In this document: positions 14,111-21,004 of the stretch, in pieces | How the letters are laid out: every line of letters begins with the position of its first letter | Numbering within the stretch: the stretch's first letter is position 1 | DNA from: CAG-217 sp963642245 | Lineage (GTDB): Bacteria; Bacillota; Clostridia; Oscillospirales; Acutalibacteraceae | Direction: 5' to 3' | Length of the DNA: 22,194 nucleotides | Assembly: GCA_963642245.1 (NCBI GenBank) | Contig: CAVIFY010000032.1 | Location: forward strand, 1-22,194 | Translations under genes and position numbers: made by a program | Notes under the pieces: model-generated | The model's database searches: none | What the model was told of the DNA's origin: nothing | What the model saw: only the letters and a program-made list of their open reading frames with translations

Positions 14111-15349
14111 TTATGCTTTTTCGATCTTGGGTTTCTCCGCCGGGAGGGTCACGGTAAATACCGTCTGCTCCCCGGTGCTGGCAGCGGCAATGGTGCCGCC
14201 GTGGCGCTCCACAATGCCCTTGGCAATGGCCAGCCCCAGTCCGTAGCGGCCGCTCTCTCGATTGCGGGCGGTATCTGCCCGGTAAAAGCGCTCAAAGATC
14301 CGCTGCTCCTCCCCGGGCGGGATAGGATCGCCGGTGTTCTCCACCTCCAGCACCGCCCGGTTGCCCTTGCAGCCCAGGCGCACCTGCACCGCCGTGCCCG
14401 GTCGGCCGTGGTGGAGGGCATTCTCCGTCAGCACCGTGAGCACCCGGCGCAGCTGGTCGCTGTCACCGCGCACCCACACCCCCGGCTGAATTTGCTCCTC
14501 CAAGGTGATCTGCCGCTCAAACAGCAGCGCCTCAAAGGACAGCACCGTGGTGCCGGTCAGGGCGGACAGATCCACCGTCTCCTGCACCGGGGGCTGCTCG
14601 CTGACCTGGGCCAGGTCCAGCAGCTGGGTCACCAGCGACTGCATTTGGCGGGTCTCGTCTTCAATATACCCCAGCCACTTCGGGTCCCCCGGGGACTGCT
14701 CCAGGGCGTCGCACCCGGCCATGATCACCGCCAGGGGCGTTTTCAACTCATGGGACGCGTCTGCCACAAATTGCTTTTGCCGCTGAAAGCTCTCTTCCAC
14801 CGGCTCAATGATCCACCGGGTCAAGCGGCGGCTCACCAGCAGGATCAGCCCCTCCGCCACCAGCAGAATACCCAGGGACAGTGCCAAATTCTGCCGCAGC
14901 CTTTGCCCGGTACGCGCCAGATCCAGCAGGGTGATGGAGCGACCGGCGGTGTAGCTGTACGCATACTTGGCGGTGTACAGATCGCCCACCACCGTGCCGG
15001 TGCGCCCGGCAGCCATATACTGCTGCGCCAGGGCGGCGATCTCCGCGTCCGTTTTGCCGTCCTCCGAGCGGTTGAGCACCGTGCCCACAGTGCCGTCCTG
15101 CTCCAGCAGCACCGTATAGACCACGCTGTCCAAAAAACCCATAGGCGGCGTGCCGTCGTCGCTGCGCCGCTCCGGCGCATTGCTGCCCGCTGCGCCCGGA
15201 TCCCCCGGTTGGGCCTGGCTGAGCTTTTCCGTCACGCTGCGGTACTCCTGGCGATACGCCTGGGCGTTAAAGGCACCCAGCACCCCCACCGTGACCAAGG
15301 TTAAAATCAAAAACAAAGTCCAAAACACCTTGCGCTTTAGCTTTTGCAT
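14111..15349 (-). CDS. Sensor histidine kinase
   Basis: 412 residues. Helix 1 at about 9-26, an outer sensor region of ~125 residues (27-153) with no domain I recognise, helix 2 at about 154-173, then the cytoplasmic kinase: H-box FVADASHELKTPL with phospho-acceptor H200, N-box LTENALHHG with N310, G1 ENTGDPIPPG, F-box IFERFYRAD and G2 GRYGLGLAI (367-375). All catalytic parts are intact. The start ATG at 15349 lies one base past the response-regulator stop, and its GGAGGTG site is inside the end of that gene, so the two are translationally coupled. It passes phosphate to the regulator at 15351-16028. The signal is unknown; the outer domain and the target surface protein suggest an envelope or surface cue. 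Confidence 0.95.
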   Translation of the reverse strand: MQKLKRKVFWTLFLILTLVTVGVLGAFNAQAYRQEYRSVTEKLSQAQPGDPGAAGSNAPERRSDDGTPPMGFLDSVVYTVLLEQDGTVGTVLNRSEDGKTDAEIAALAQQYMAAGRTGTVVGDLYTAKYAYSYTAGRSITLLDLARTGQRLRQNLALSLGILLVAEGLILLVSRRLTRWIIEPVEESFQRQKQFVADASHELKTPLAVIMAGCDALEQSPGDPKWLGYIEDETRQMQSLVTQLLDLAQVSEQPPVQETVDLSALTGTTVLSFEALLFERQITLEEQIQPGVWVRGDSDQLRRVLTVLTENALHHGRPGTAVQVRLGCKGNRAVLEVENTGDPIPPGEEQRIFERFYRADTARNRESGRYGLGLAIAKGIVERHGGTIAAASTGEQTVFTVTLPAEKPKIEKA

Positions 15350-15350
15350 A

Positions 15351-16028
15351 CTACACCTCCAACCGGTAGCCCATGCCCCGCACGGCCTTGATCCGCGCCC
15401 CGGAGCCGATGGCCGCCAGCTTCTTGCGCAGAAAGGACAAATAGGCCTCCAAATTGTTGCTCTCCACCTGGCTCTCAAAGCCCCATACCCGGTCGTATAG
15501 CTGCTCCTTGCTGAGGATCTGGCCGGGATTTTGCATCAGACTCTCCAGCAGCTGGAACTCCTTGCGGATCACCTGCACCTGGTGGCCGGTGGCGGTGCAT
15601 CGCAGGGTGGAGGCGGTGAGCAGCAACTCCAGATCGCCGCAGGTGAGCCGATCCGTAGGCACGCCGCTGCCGTCCCGGCGCAGCTGCACATGGACCCGCG
15701 CCACCAACTCGTCCATGTGAAAGGGCTTGGTGATATAATCATTGGCGCCCCCTTGCAGCCCGGTGAGCTTGTCCTCCAAGGCGGTACGGGCGGTGAGCAT
15801 GATCACCTTGGCCCGCATACCCTCCCGGCGCACCCGGCGCAGGATCTCCCAGCCGTCGGTCCCCGGCAGCATAACATCGAGAAGCAGCAGATCGTAGCTG
15901 TCCGTTAAGGCGTCATACAAGCCGTCGTCACCGTTTAGGTCCACATCTACGGCATAATTCTCTTTTTGCAGGCGGCTCTCGATCAACTCGGCCAGCCGCC
16001 GCTCGTCCTCTACCAGTAAAATTCGCAC
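15351..16028 (-). CDS. OmpR-family response regulator
   Basis: 225 residues. Receiver domain 1-115 with acidic pair E7-D8, phospho-acceptor D51 in LLLLDVMLPG, T79 and K101 in DYITKPF. A winged-helix DNA-binding domain of the OmpR/PhoB kind fills 125-225 (EFQLLESLMQNPGQILSKEQLYDRVWG, then VESNNLEAYLSFLRKKL and the wing RAVRGMGYRLEV-like end). It starts with GTG, preceded by AAAGGCGGGG. It forms an operon with the kinase and probably binds the ~27-bp element found before its own gene and before the lipoprotein gene, giving positive autoregulation. Very common relatives include VanR- and PhoP-like proteins; the exact subfamily is not certain. Confidence 0.96.
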   Translation of the reverse strand: MRILLVEDERRLAELIESRLQKENYAVDVDLNGDDGLYDALTDSYDLLLLDVMLPGTDGWEILRRVRREGMRAKVIMLTARTALEDKLTGLQGGANDYITKPFHMDELVARVHVQLRRDGSGVPTDRLTCGDLELLLTASTLRCTATGHQVQVIRKEFQLLESLMQNPGQILSKEQLYDRVWGFESQVESNNLEAYLSFLRKKLAAIGSGARIKAVRGMGYRLEV

Positions 16029-16051
16029 AGTTGTCCCCGCCTTTCTGCCCC

Positions 16052-16086
16052 AGTGTACACCGGAAAGCTGAAATGAACCTGAAAAA
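16052..16086 (-). promoter_or_regulatory. Operon promoter with response-regulator element (copy 1)
   Basis: On the minus strand a -10 box TACACT (16052-16057) follows the ~27-bp element at 16060-16086 with two bases between. The element includes a direct repeat of TTCAGNTT with an 11-bp period, the arrangement bound by OmpR-type dimers. The leader is short: the GTG start lies only ~17 bases past the predicted start of transcription. Confidence 0.7.
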
Positions 16087-16124
16087 TGTAAAGAATAACA
16101 GACCGAAAAAAGACGAAAAGCGCC

Positions 16125-16161
16125 AAAAGTGGCTTGAACTGGATGTCCAAGCCACTTTTTT
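16125..16161 (-). terminator. Bidirectional hairpin terminator after tarJ
   Basis: A 12-bp perfect stem AAAAGTGGCTTG (16125-16136) with CAAGCCACTTTT (16148-16159) and an 11-base loop. On the minus strand, the direction of tarJ, it ends in TTTT; on the plus strand in six T's. It insulates the tarI-tarJ unit from the two-component operon promoter. Confidence 0.75.
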
Positions 16162-16192
16162 CAAACCGCAATACGATAAAATTCTTTCGGTC

Positions 16193-16213
16193 GGAGCAAG
16201 CCCCGGCCCTACG
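16193..16213 (-). repeat. GC-rich intergenic repeat, copy A
   Basis: A 21-bp core that on the minus strand begins CGTAGGGC and ends GGCTTGCTCC. It matches the core at 22143-22163 (plus strand) at 20 of 21 positions. It lies in the gap between tarJ and the two-component operon, outside any gene. It looks like one arm of a palindromic REP-like element of Clostridia. Confidence 0.6.
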
Positions 16214-16274
16214 AAAAAAGCGCATCAAGATCCTTGAACTCGGCGCGATTTAGCCGCTTTATCGACGGTATGTT

Positions 16275-17300
16275 TTATTCCTGCCAGGCCATAATGGTCT
16301 TGCCAAAGGCTTTTTGAGTGTCCTTCTCAAAAGCCTGCTTAATATCCGTAGTGGTGCGCACCACATTCACGGAGCTGATCAGGTTGCCCAGATAATCAAT
16401 GATCTCCGGGTACTGCTGGTACATCTGCACCGTCTTTTCAAAATCCGCCACGCCGCTGCGGGAGGAGCCGAACACGCGCAGCCCTTTCTCCAAAATCATA
16501 CGGGTGTTGATGGGCACCGGGTACTCGCTGACGCCCAAAATGGAAATGGTGGCCTCCGGCTTGATCAGCCCGATGATCTGCTCAATGGCAATGGGTGAGC
16601 CGTTGCCGCCCACGCACTCAAAGGCGTGGTCCATGGTAAAGCCCTCCGGCACCTCCGTGGTCTTATACGCCCCGTCGGCAAAGGTAAAGTCCGCCAGCTT
16701 GTCGTCGTTCAGGCCGAACACATACACCTTGCTGTCCGGAAAAGTCTTTTTCAAAAACAGGGAGACGATATAGGCCAAGTTACCGTCGCCCCAAACGCCA
16801 ATGGCGTCCCGCCGGGGGTGGGCGATCTTGTCAAACCGGGAGATGGCGTGCACCGCTACGGACACGATCTCCGTAAACGCCGCCACATTCATATTGATAT
16901 CCTGGGGCAGCTTTACCAGCCGCCGGGGCGAGATCTCCACATACTCCTGCAAAAAGCCGTCCATAGACGAGCCGCAGAACTTGGAGGAGCGCAGGTAATT
17001 CTCGCCAATATAATCGTCGGTCTCCGTAGGGCAGTTGGGCACCATCACCACCCGATCGCCGGGGGCGAATTTGCCACTGGGGTCCCGCATGACCACGCCC
17101 ACACCCTCATGGATCAGGGCCATAGGCAGCTTCTCGGCCAGCACCTTCGCGTCCCGGGTGCCCAGGTAATAGCGCATATCTGCGTTGCAAATGGAAAGAT
17201 TGGTGGGGCGCACAATGGCATTGTCGCCAAACAGATCAATGTCCTCAAAGGCGATCTCAAACCGACGGGGCGCCACCAAACGGTAGACGGTGTTAATCAT
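16275..17300 (-). CDS. tarJ: TarJ-like ribitol-5-phosphate dehydrogenase (zinc MDR family)
   Basis: 341 residues. It belongs to the medium-chain dehydrogenase family: catalytic-domain metal ligands C38, H64-E65 (in LIHEGVG) and E144, with a nucleotide loop G-x-W-G-D-G (168-173) in a Rossmann domain. The second (structural) zinc site of other family members is missing, as in TarJ. TarJ reduces ribulose 5-phosphate to ribitol 5-phosphate with NADPH, the first step to CDP-ribitol for wall teichoic acid or capsule. The start overlaps the end of the cytidylyltransferase gene by 8 bases, so the two are translated together. No polymerase or transporter genes for teichoic acid are in the window. A general alcohol dehydrogenase is the alternative, but the pairing argues for TarJ. 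Confidence 0.88.
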   Translation of the reverse strand: MINTVYRLVAPRRFEIAFEDIDLFGDNAIVRPTNLSICNADMRYYLGTRDAKVLAEKLPMALIHEGVGVVMRDPSGKFAPGDRVVMVPNCPTETDDYIGENYLRSSKFCGSSMDGFLQEYVEISPRRLVKLPQDINMNVAAFTEIVSVAVHAISRFDKIAHPRRDAIGVWGDGNLAYIVSLFLKKTFPDSKVYVFGLNDDKLADFTFADGAYKTTEVPEGFTMDHAFECVGGNGSPIAIEQIIGLIKPEATISILGVSEYPVPINTRMILEKGLRVFGSSRSGVADFEKTVQMYQQYPEIIDYLGNLISSVNVVRTTTDIKQAFEKDTQKAFGKTIMAWQE

Positions 17301-18006
17301 GGGTCTCGTCCTCCAGCAGGGATTTTGCCACCCGCAGGTCGTAGGGGTAAGTGATCTTCATATTATAGGTCTCACCCTGCACCAGCGCCACCGGCTCGCC
17401 CTTGATAACAAAGATCTTGGCAGCGTCCGTAAGGATCTCCTTTTCCTCATCGGTAAGGGTCTCGTACAGCGCTTTCAGCTTGGTAGCCCGGAAAGACTGG
17501 GGGGTCTGGCCCTGGTACATCACGGACCGATCCGGAATGGCAGAGATCACCCGGTGGTCCCGGCTCTCCACAATGGTGTCCGTGGCAGGGATCACCGTGT
17601 CGCAGGCGCCGAACTGCTCCGCCGCCGCAATGTTCTCCTCAATGATCCGGTAGGTCACAAAGGGACGCACGCTGTCGTGGGTGACGATAATGGTGTCGTC
17701 GTTCAGGTTGCCCTCGCTCTCAATGTAGCGAATGGCGTTCATAATGGTCTCGTTGCGGGTAGAACCGCCCTCGATCACCGCCACACGGTCCGCTGCGGGG
17801 GCAATGTGCTTGGCGATCAAATTCTTGGTGTGCTCCACCCACTTGGAGGGGCACAGCACCAGGATCTTCTCCAGCTGGGGCACGGAGATAAACTTCTCGA
17901 TGGTATAAATGATAATGGGCTTGTCCTTTACCGTTAAATACTGCTTGGGCTTGTCCCCGCCCATTCGGGAGCCGACGCCGCCGGCCAATACAACGCCATA
18001 AACCAT
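17293..18006 (-). CDS. tarI: TarI-like D-ribitol-5-phosphate cytidylyltransferase
   Basis: 237 residues, the length of the IspD/TarI family. The CTP loop is GVVLAGGVGSRMGGDKPKQY (4-23) with the conserved K22-Q-Y after the glycine-rich loop; further conserved parts are the EGGSTRNETIMNAI segment, THDSVRPF and the QGQTPQSF region. It joins CTP and ribitol 5-phosphate to CDP-ribitol. IspD (isoprenoid synthesis) has the same fold, and sequence alone does not fully exclude it, but the overlapping TarJ-like gene gives the TarI call. It has its own promoter (18040-18067) and GAAAGGAA as ribosome binding site. The Fe-dehydrogenase gene upstream may also read through into it, as no terminator lies between. 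Confidence 0.88.
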   Translation of the reverse strand: MVYGVVLAGGVGSRMGGDKPKQYLTVKDKPIIIYTIEKFISVPQLEKILVLCPSKWVEHTKNLIAKHIAPAADRVAVIEGGSTRNETIMNAIRYIESEGNLNDDTIIVTHDSVRPFVTYRIIEENIAAAEQFGACDTVIPATDTIVESRDHRVISAIPDRSVMYQGQTPQSFRATKLKALYETLTDEEKEILTDAAKIFVIKGEPVALVQGETYNMKITYPYDLRVAKSLLEDETHD

Positions 18007-18039
18007 AACGCTAAAATTCCTTTCTGTGTCTGTTCTTTT

Positions 18040-18067
18040 ATTATAAAGGTTCGCCGCCGTTTGTCAA
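18040..18067 (-). promoter_or_regulatory. Promoter of tarI-tarJ
   Basis: On the minus strand: TTGACA (18062-18067), a 16-bp spacer and TATAAT (18040-18045), both perfect hexamers. It lies in the 67-base gap just after the upstream dehydrogenase gene. Confidence 0.8.
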
Positions 18068-18073
18068 TGCCTG

Positions 18074-19204
18074 TTACTTTAAGGCGCAGAACATTTGGTA
18101 AATATCTTCTTCCGTCAGGGGCACCGGGTTTAAGGTCATCAGCATGGACATACTCTGGTGGGCCAGGGCGCGGATCTCCTGATCGCTCTCTACCCCCAGC
18201 TCGCACAAATTGGTGCGCATACCCATTCTGTTTTTCATACCGTGGACCGCGTCTGCCATGGCTGCCGGGCTGTCAAACCCGCAGTCCCGGGCCAGGGCAG
18301 TAATACGGCCGTCCCCGTCTGCGTGCTCCGCATTGAAACGGATAAAGTAGTCCAGGGTAAAGGCGCAGGCCTCCCCGTGGGGCATACCGTACAGGTTGGT
18401 CAGCGGGAAAGAGCAGGCGTGGGAGCCGGTGGTGCGAGGGTGGCTAAAGGCCACGCCGGCCACAATGGACGCCTCCGCCATCTTCTCCCGGGCCTCCAGG
18501 TCGCTGCCGTCCCGGTATGCCTTTTCCAGCCCGTCAAACACCAGCCGCGCTGCGTGCACGGAGCAGGCGGAGCACACCGGCTGGTGGTTCACGCTCCAGT
18601 AGCTCTCCACTGCGTGGCACAGCACATCCAGCCCGGTAGAGGCGGTCACCTGGGGCGGCACCGTTAAGGTCAGCTCCGGGTCCACCACCGCGATCTTGGG
18701 GTACATGACCGGGTGGTTCATGGGCTTTTTCACCCCGGCGGCCACATTGGTCAGCACGCTGATATTGGTCACCTCGGAGGCCGTACCGGCGGTGGTGGCA
18801 AAGGCGATCATGGGAATGGCCTCCTCTGCCGTCACCGGCTTGTCGCCGTTGTGGTACGGCTCAATATCCTCCGTGCCCCGGGCAATGGCGCAGGCCGCCT
18901 TGCAGCAGTCCATGGGCGAGCCGCCGCCCAGCGCCACCGCAAAGTCTGCACCCACCCGCCGCATTTCTGCCGCGCAGGCGTTCACATTCGCCGTGGTGGG
19001 ATTGGGCCGAATATCGCTGAATACGGACACCAGCGCACCCTCTGCCGCCTGCAAAAAGGCGTCTGCGGTGCCGTTTCGCTGAAAGCTCTTGCCGCACACC
19101 AGCACGCCCCGGGTGCCGCCGATCCGCTCTATATACGACTTGATCTCATGCCGGGTGCCGCTGCCGAAAACCAGCTCCACCGGCAGGTGAAAATTCCAGT
19201 TCAT
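18074..19204 (-). CDS. Iron-containing alcohol dehydrogenase
   Basis: 376 residues, standard for the family (group III, Fe-ADH). N-terminal nucleotide domain with GGGSPMD (93-99) and TTAGTASEVT (137-146); the C-terminal metal domain shows the four expected ligands D193 and H197 (GLDVLCHAVESY), H262 (GSHACSF) and H276 (GMPHGEA). It oxidises or reduces an alcohol/aldehyde pair with NAD(P)H. The members of the family range from butanol and 1,3-propanediol to lactaldehyde and hydroxybutyrate enzymes, and the substrate cannot be read here. The ATG at 19204 follows AAAGGAG; the 42-residue longer frame would start beyond the promoter (19227-19255). It precedes tarI in the same direction without a terminator, which may be chance. 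Confidence 0.95.
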   Translation of the reverse strand: MNWNFHLPVELVFGSGTRHEIKSYIERIGGTRGVLVCGKSFQRNGTADAFLQAAEGALVSVFSDIRPNPTTANVNACAAEMRRVGADFAVALGGGSPMDCCKAACAIARGTEDIEPYHNGDKPVTAEEAIPMIAFATTAGTASEVTNISVLTNVAAGVKKPMNHPVMYPKIAVVDPELTLTVPPQVTASTGLDVLCHAVESYWSVNHQPVCSACSVHAARLVFDGLEKAYRDGSDLEAREKMAEASIVAGVAFSHPRTTGSHACSFPLTNLYGMPHGEACAFTLDYFIRFNAEHADGDGRITALARDCGFDSPAAMADAVHGMKNRMGMRTNLCELGVESDQEIRALAHQSMSMLMTLNPVPLTEEDIYQMFCALK

Positions 19205-19226
19205 ACGAACATCTCCTTTGTGGTCT

Positions 19227-19255
19227 ATTTTACCACCCCGGCAGGGCTTTGGCAA
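19227..19255 (-). promoter_or_regulatory. Promoter of the iron alcohol dehydrogenase gene
   Basis: On the minus strand: TTGCCA (19250-19255), a 17-bp spacer and TAAAAT (19227-19232), about 20 bases before the start codon. Confidence 0.65.
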
Positions 19256-19295
19256 CAAAAACGGCAGAAATTTCACACTCTGTTCGGATTTCCTA

Positions 19296-19324
19296 TTTAC
19301 ATTTGTCATAAATCGTGGTATAAT
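19296..19324 (+). promoter_or_regulatory. Promoter of the amino acid ABC operon
   Basis: TTTACA (19296-19301), a 17-bp spacer and a perfect TATAAT (19319-19324) with TGG before it, an extended -10. Transcription should begin near 19331, giving a leader of ~97 bases. Confidence 0.8.
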
Positions 19325-19334
19325 GCGCACATCG

Positions 19335-19394
19335 GCAAAGGAATTTAGCGTAGTAAATCGCTACCTTGCTACTACGCAAAATCGCGTCCTTTGC
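19335..19394 (+). ncRNA. Structured 5' leader of the amino acid ABC operon
   Basis: Two nested inverted repeats: outer GCAAAGGA (19335-19342) with TCCTTTGC (19387-19394), inner GCGTAGTA (19348-19355) with TACTACGC (19370-19377). Both are perfect 8-bp stems and they begin only a few bases after the predicted transcription start. Competing pairings exist inside (AGCG 19347-19350 with CGCT 19359-19362; GTAG with CTAC), so the fold could switch. There is no T tract, so it is not a simple attenuator, and the ribosome binding site (near 19415) lies 20 bases outside. It matches no riboswitch class that I recognise (not lysine, glycine, glutamine or T-box). Confidence 0.55.
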
Positions 19395-19427
19395 AAATTC
19401 ATTATGAGGATATAAGGAGAAAATCGT

Positions 19428-20276
19428 ATGAGCAAGATGAAAAAAGTGCTTTCCCTGGTGCTGAGCCTGGTACTGGTATGCGGCATTGTGGCCGGCTTCG
19501 CCGCCTGCTCCGGCAACAAGGAAAAAGAGGACAACAAAAAGGAAGACACCACCGCCCAGTCCGATCTGGCCAAGATCCAGGCTGCCGGTGTGCTGAAAGT
19601 GGGCATGACCGAGTACGAGCCCATGAACTACAAGGACAAGAACGGCGAGTGGACCGGCTTTGACACCGAGTTTGCCCAGGCTCTGGGCGAGAAGCTGGGC
19701 GTGAAAGTCCAGTTCGTTGAGATCAACTGGAACAACAAGTATAACGAGCTGTCCTCCGGCGCTGTGGACTGCCTGTGGAACGGCATGACCATCACCGACG
19801 AGGGCAAAAAGGCCGCCAGCATTACCAACGCCTATGCGGAGAACGCCCAGGTGGTGGTGATGAAGCAGTCCGAGGTGAGCAAGTACAAGACCACCGATGA
19901 TCTGAAGAACCTGAAGTCCATTGCCGTAGAGGGCGGTTCCGCCGGTGAAAAGGCTGCCCAGGCCGCCGGTCTCACCAACACCGTGGTATCCGACAGCCAG
20001 GCACTGGCCCTGACCGAGGTGACCTCCGGCTCTGCGGACGCCTGCATTATCGACCTGACCATGGCCAACGCCATGACCGGCGAGGGCACCGCCAACAAGA
20101 ACCTGACTTACAGCATTAAGCTGGAGGCCGAGGAGTACGGCATTGCCTTCCGCAAAGGCTCCGACATGACCGCCAAGACCAACGAGCTGATGGCCGGTAT
20201 GATGAACGACGGCACCCTGGACAAGCTGGCCGAGAAGTACCAGATCGTACTCATCAAGGACGCAGCAAACAAATAA
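19428..20276 (+). CDS. Polar amino acid ABC transporter, substrate-binding lipoprotein
   Basis: 282 residues. The signal peptide (1-26) ends before C27 in GFAAC, an acceptable lipobox, so the mature protein is lipid-anchored outside the membrane. A short charged linker is followed by the type F solute-binding fold: VLKVGMTEYEPMNYKD, WTGFDTEFAQALGEKLGV, WNGMTITDEGKK, VEGGSAGEKAA, ACIIDLTMA and EEYGIAFRKGSD. Where GlnH and HisJ have the carboxylate-binding Arg (ITDER), this protein has Gly126; a Clostridia subgroup with TNAY after it shares this feature. The ligand may therefore be unlike the standard polar amino acids. First gene of a four-gene operon; AAGGAG is 8 bases before the ATG. Confidence 0.93.
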   Translation: MSKMKKVLSLVLSLVLVCGIVAGFAACSGNKEKEDNKKEDTTAQSDLAKIQAAGVLKVGMTEYEPMNYKDKNGEWTGFDTEFAQALGEKLGVKVQFVEINWNNKYNELSSGAVDCLWNGMTITDEGKKAASITNAYAENAQVVVMKQSEVSKYKTTDDLKNLKSIAVEGGSAGEKAAQAAGLTNTVVSDSQALALTEVTSGSADACIIDLTMANAMTGEGTANKNLTYSIKLEAEEYGIAFRKGSDMTAKTNELMAGMMNDGTLDKLAEKYQIVLIKDAANK

Positions 20277-20304
20277 AATCACAACAAACACGAGAGGGAA
20301 TACC

Positions 20305-21000
20305 ATGTTCTGGCAAGTTACACAGCAACTGCTGGAGGGCTTTGGGTCCACCTTAAAGCTCTTTTGCATCACGCTGGTTGCCGCTCTGCCCCTGGGGCTG
20401 ATCATCAGCTTTGGCTCCATGAGCAAGTTCCGTCCCTTAAAGTGGCTGTGCAAAACACTCATCTGGATCATCAGAGGTACGCCCCTGGTGCTCCAGATGA
20501 TTATTGTTTATTACGGCCCGGGACTGGTAGGCAACTGGGCGCAAAATATTGAAGATCCAAACGCCTTTATCACCTGGCTGGCCGGGTGGACGGTGTTTGA
20601 CCGCTTTGTGGCGGTATCCGTGGCGTTTATCATCAACTACGCCTGCTATTTTTCCGAGATCTTTCGCGGCGGGATCGAGGCCATTCCCAAGGGCCAGTAC
20701 GAGGCCGGTCAGGTGCTGGGTATGACCCGCACCCAGATCTTCCGTAAAGTGGTCTTTATGCAGGTGGTCAAGCGGATCATTCCGCCTATGAGCAACGAGA
20801 TCATCACCCTGGTGAAGGACACTTCCCTGGCCCGCGTGATCTCCGTTTACGAGATCATTTGGGCAGGCGAAAAGTTTATGAAACTGGACGGCCTGCTGTG
20901 GCCGCTGTTCTACACCGGCGTGTTCTACCTGATCTTCTGCGGCATTCTTACGGTGCTCTTTAACCGGCTGGAGAAGAAGCTGGACTACTACAAGGGGTGA
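20305..21000 (+). CDS. Polar amino acid ABC transporter, permease
   Basis: 231 residues of the HisM/GlnP type. About five membrane helices (around 13-36, 45-70, 98-118, 152-170 and 199-219). RGTPLVLQ (57-64), found in nearly all amino acid permeases of this family, and the cytoplasmic EAA loop GQYEAGQVLGMTRTQIFRKV (130-149), which docks onto the ATPase, are both clear. A loop at about 70-97 (PGLVGNWAQNIEDPNAFITW) is longer than in GlnP. GAGAGGGA precedes the ATG, 28 bases after the binding-protein stop. It forms the membrane channel as a homodimer with the ATPase encoded next. Confidence 0.95.
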   Translation: MFWQVTQQLLEGFGSTLKLFCITLVAALPLGLIISFGSMSKFRPLKWLCKTLIWIIRGTPLVLQMIIVYYGPGLVGNWAQNIEDPNAFITWLAGWTVFDRFVAVSVAFIINYACYFSEIFRGGIEAIPKGQYEAGQVLGMTRTQIFRKVVFMQVVKRIIPPMSNEIITLVKDTSLARVISVYEIIWAGEKFMKLDGLLWPLFYTGVFYLIFCGILTVLFNRLEKKLDYYKG

Positions 21001-21004
21001 TGGT

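Noticed and set aside
14033..15304. Open frame of 423 residues on the plus strand, opposite the histidine kinase
   Set aside because: It is the complement of a complete histidine kinase with all motifs, has no ribosome binding site, and its product is His/Gln/Arg/Gly-rich with no recognisable domain. Long antisense frames are expected in GC-rich genes.
16162..16274. Possible small gene between the terminator and tarJ
   Set aside because: No start codon with a ribosome binding site in either strand gives more than a short, family-less peptide; the segment is better explained by the repeat copy at 16193-16213.
19335..19394. T-box or known amino acid riboswitch before the ABC operon
   Set aside because: There is no T-box sequence, no terminator/antiterminator pair and no conserved core of the lysine, glycine or glutamine classes.
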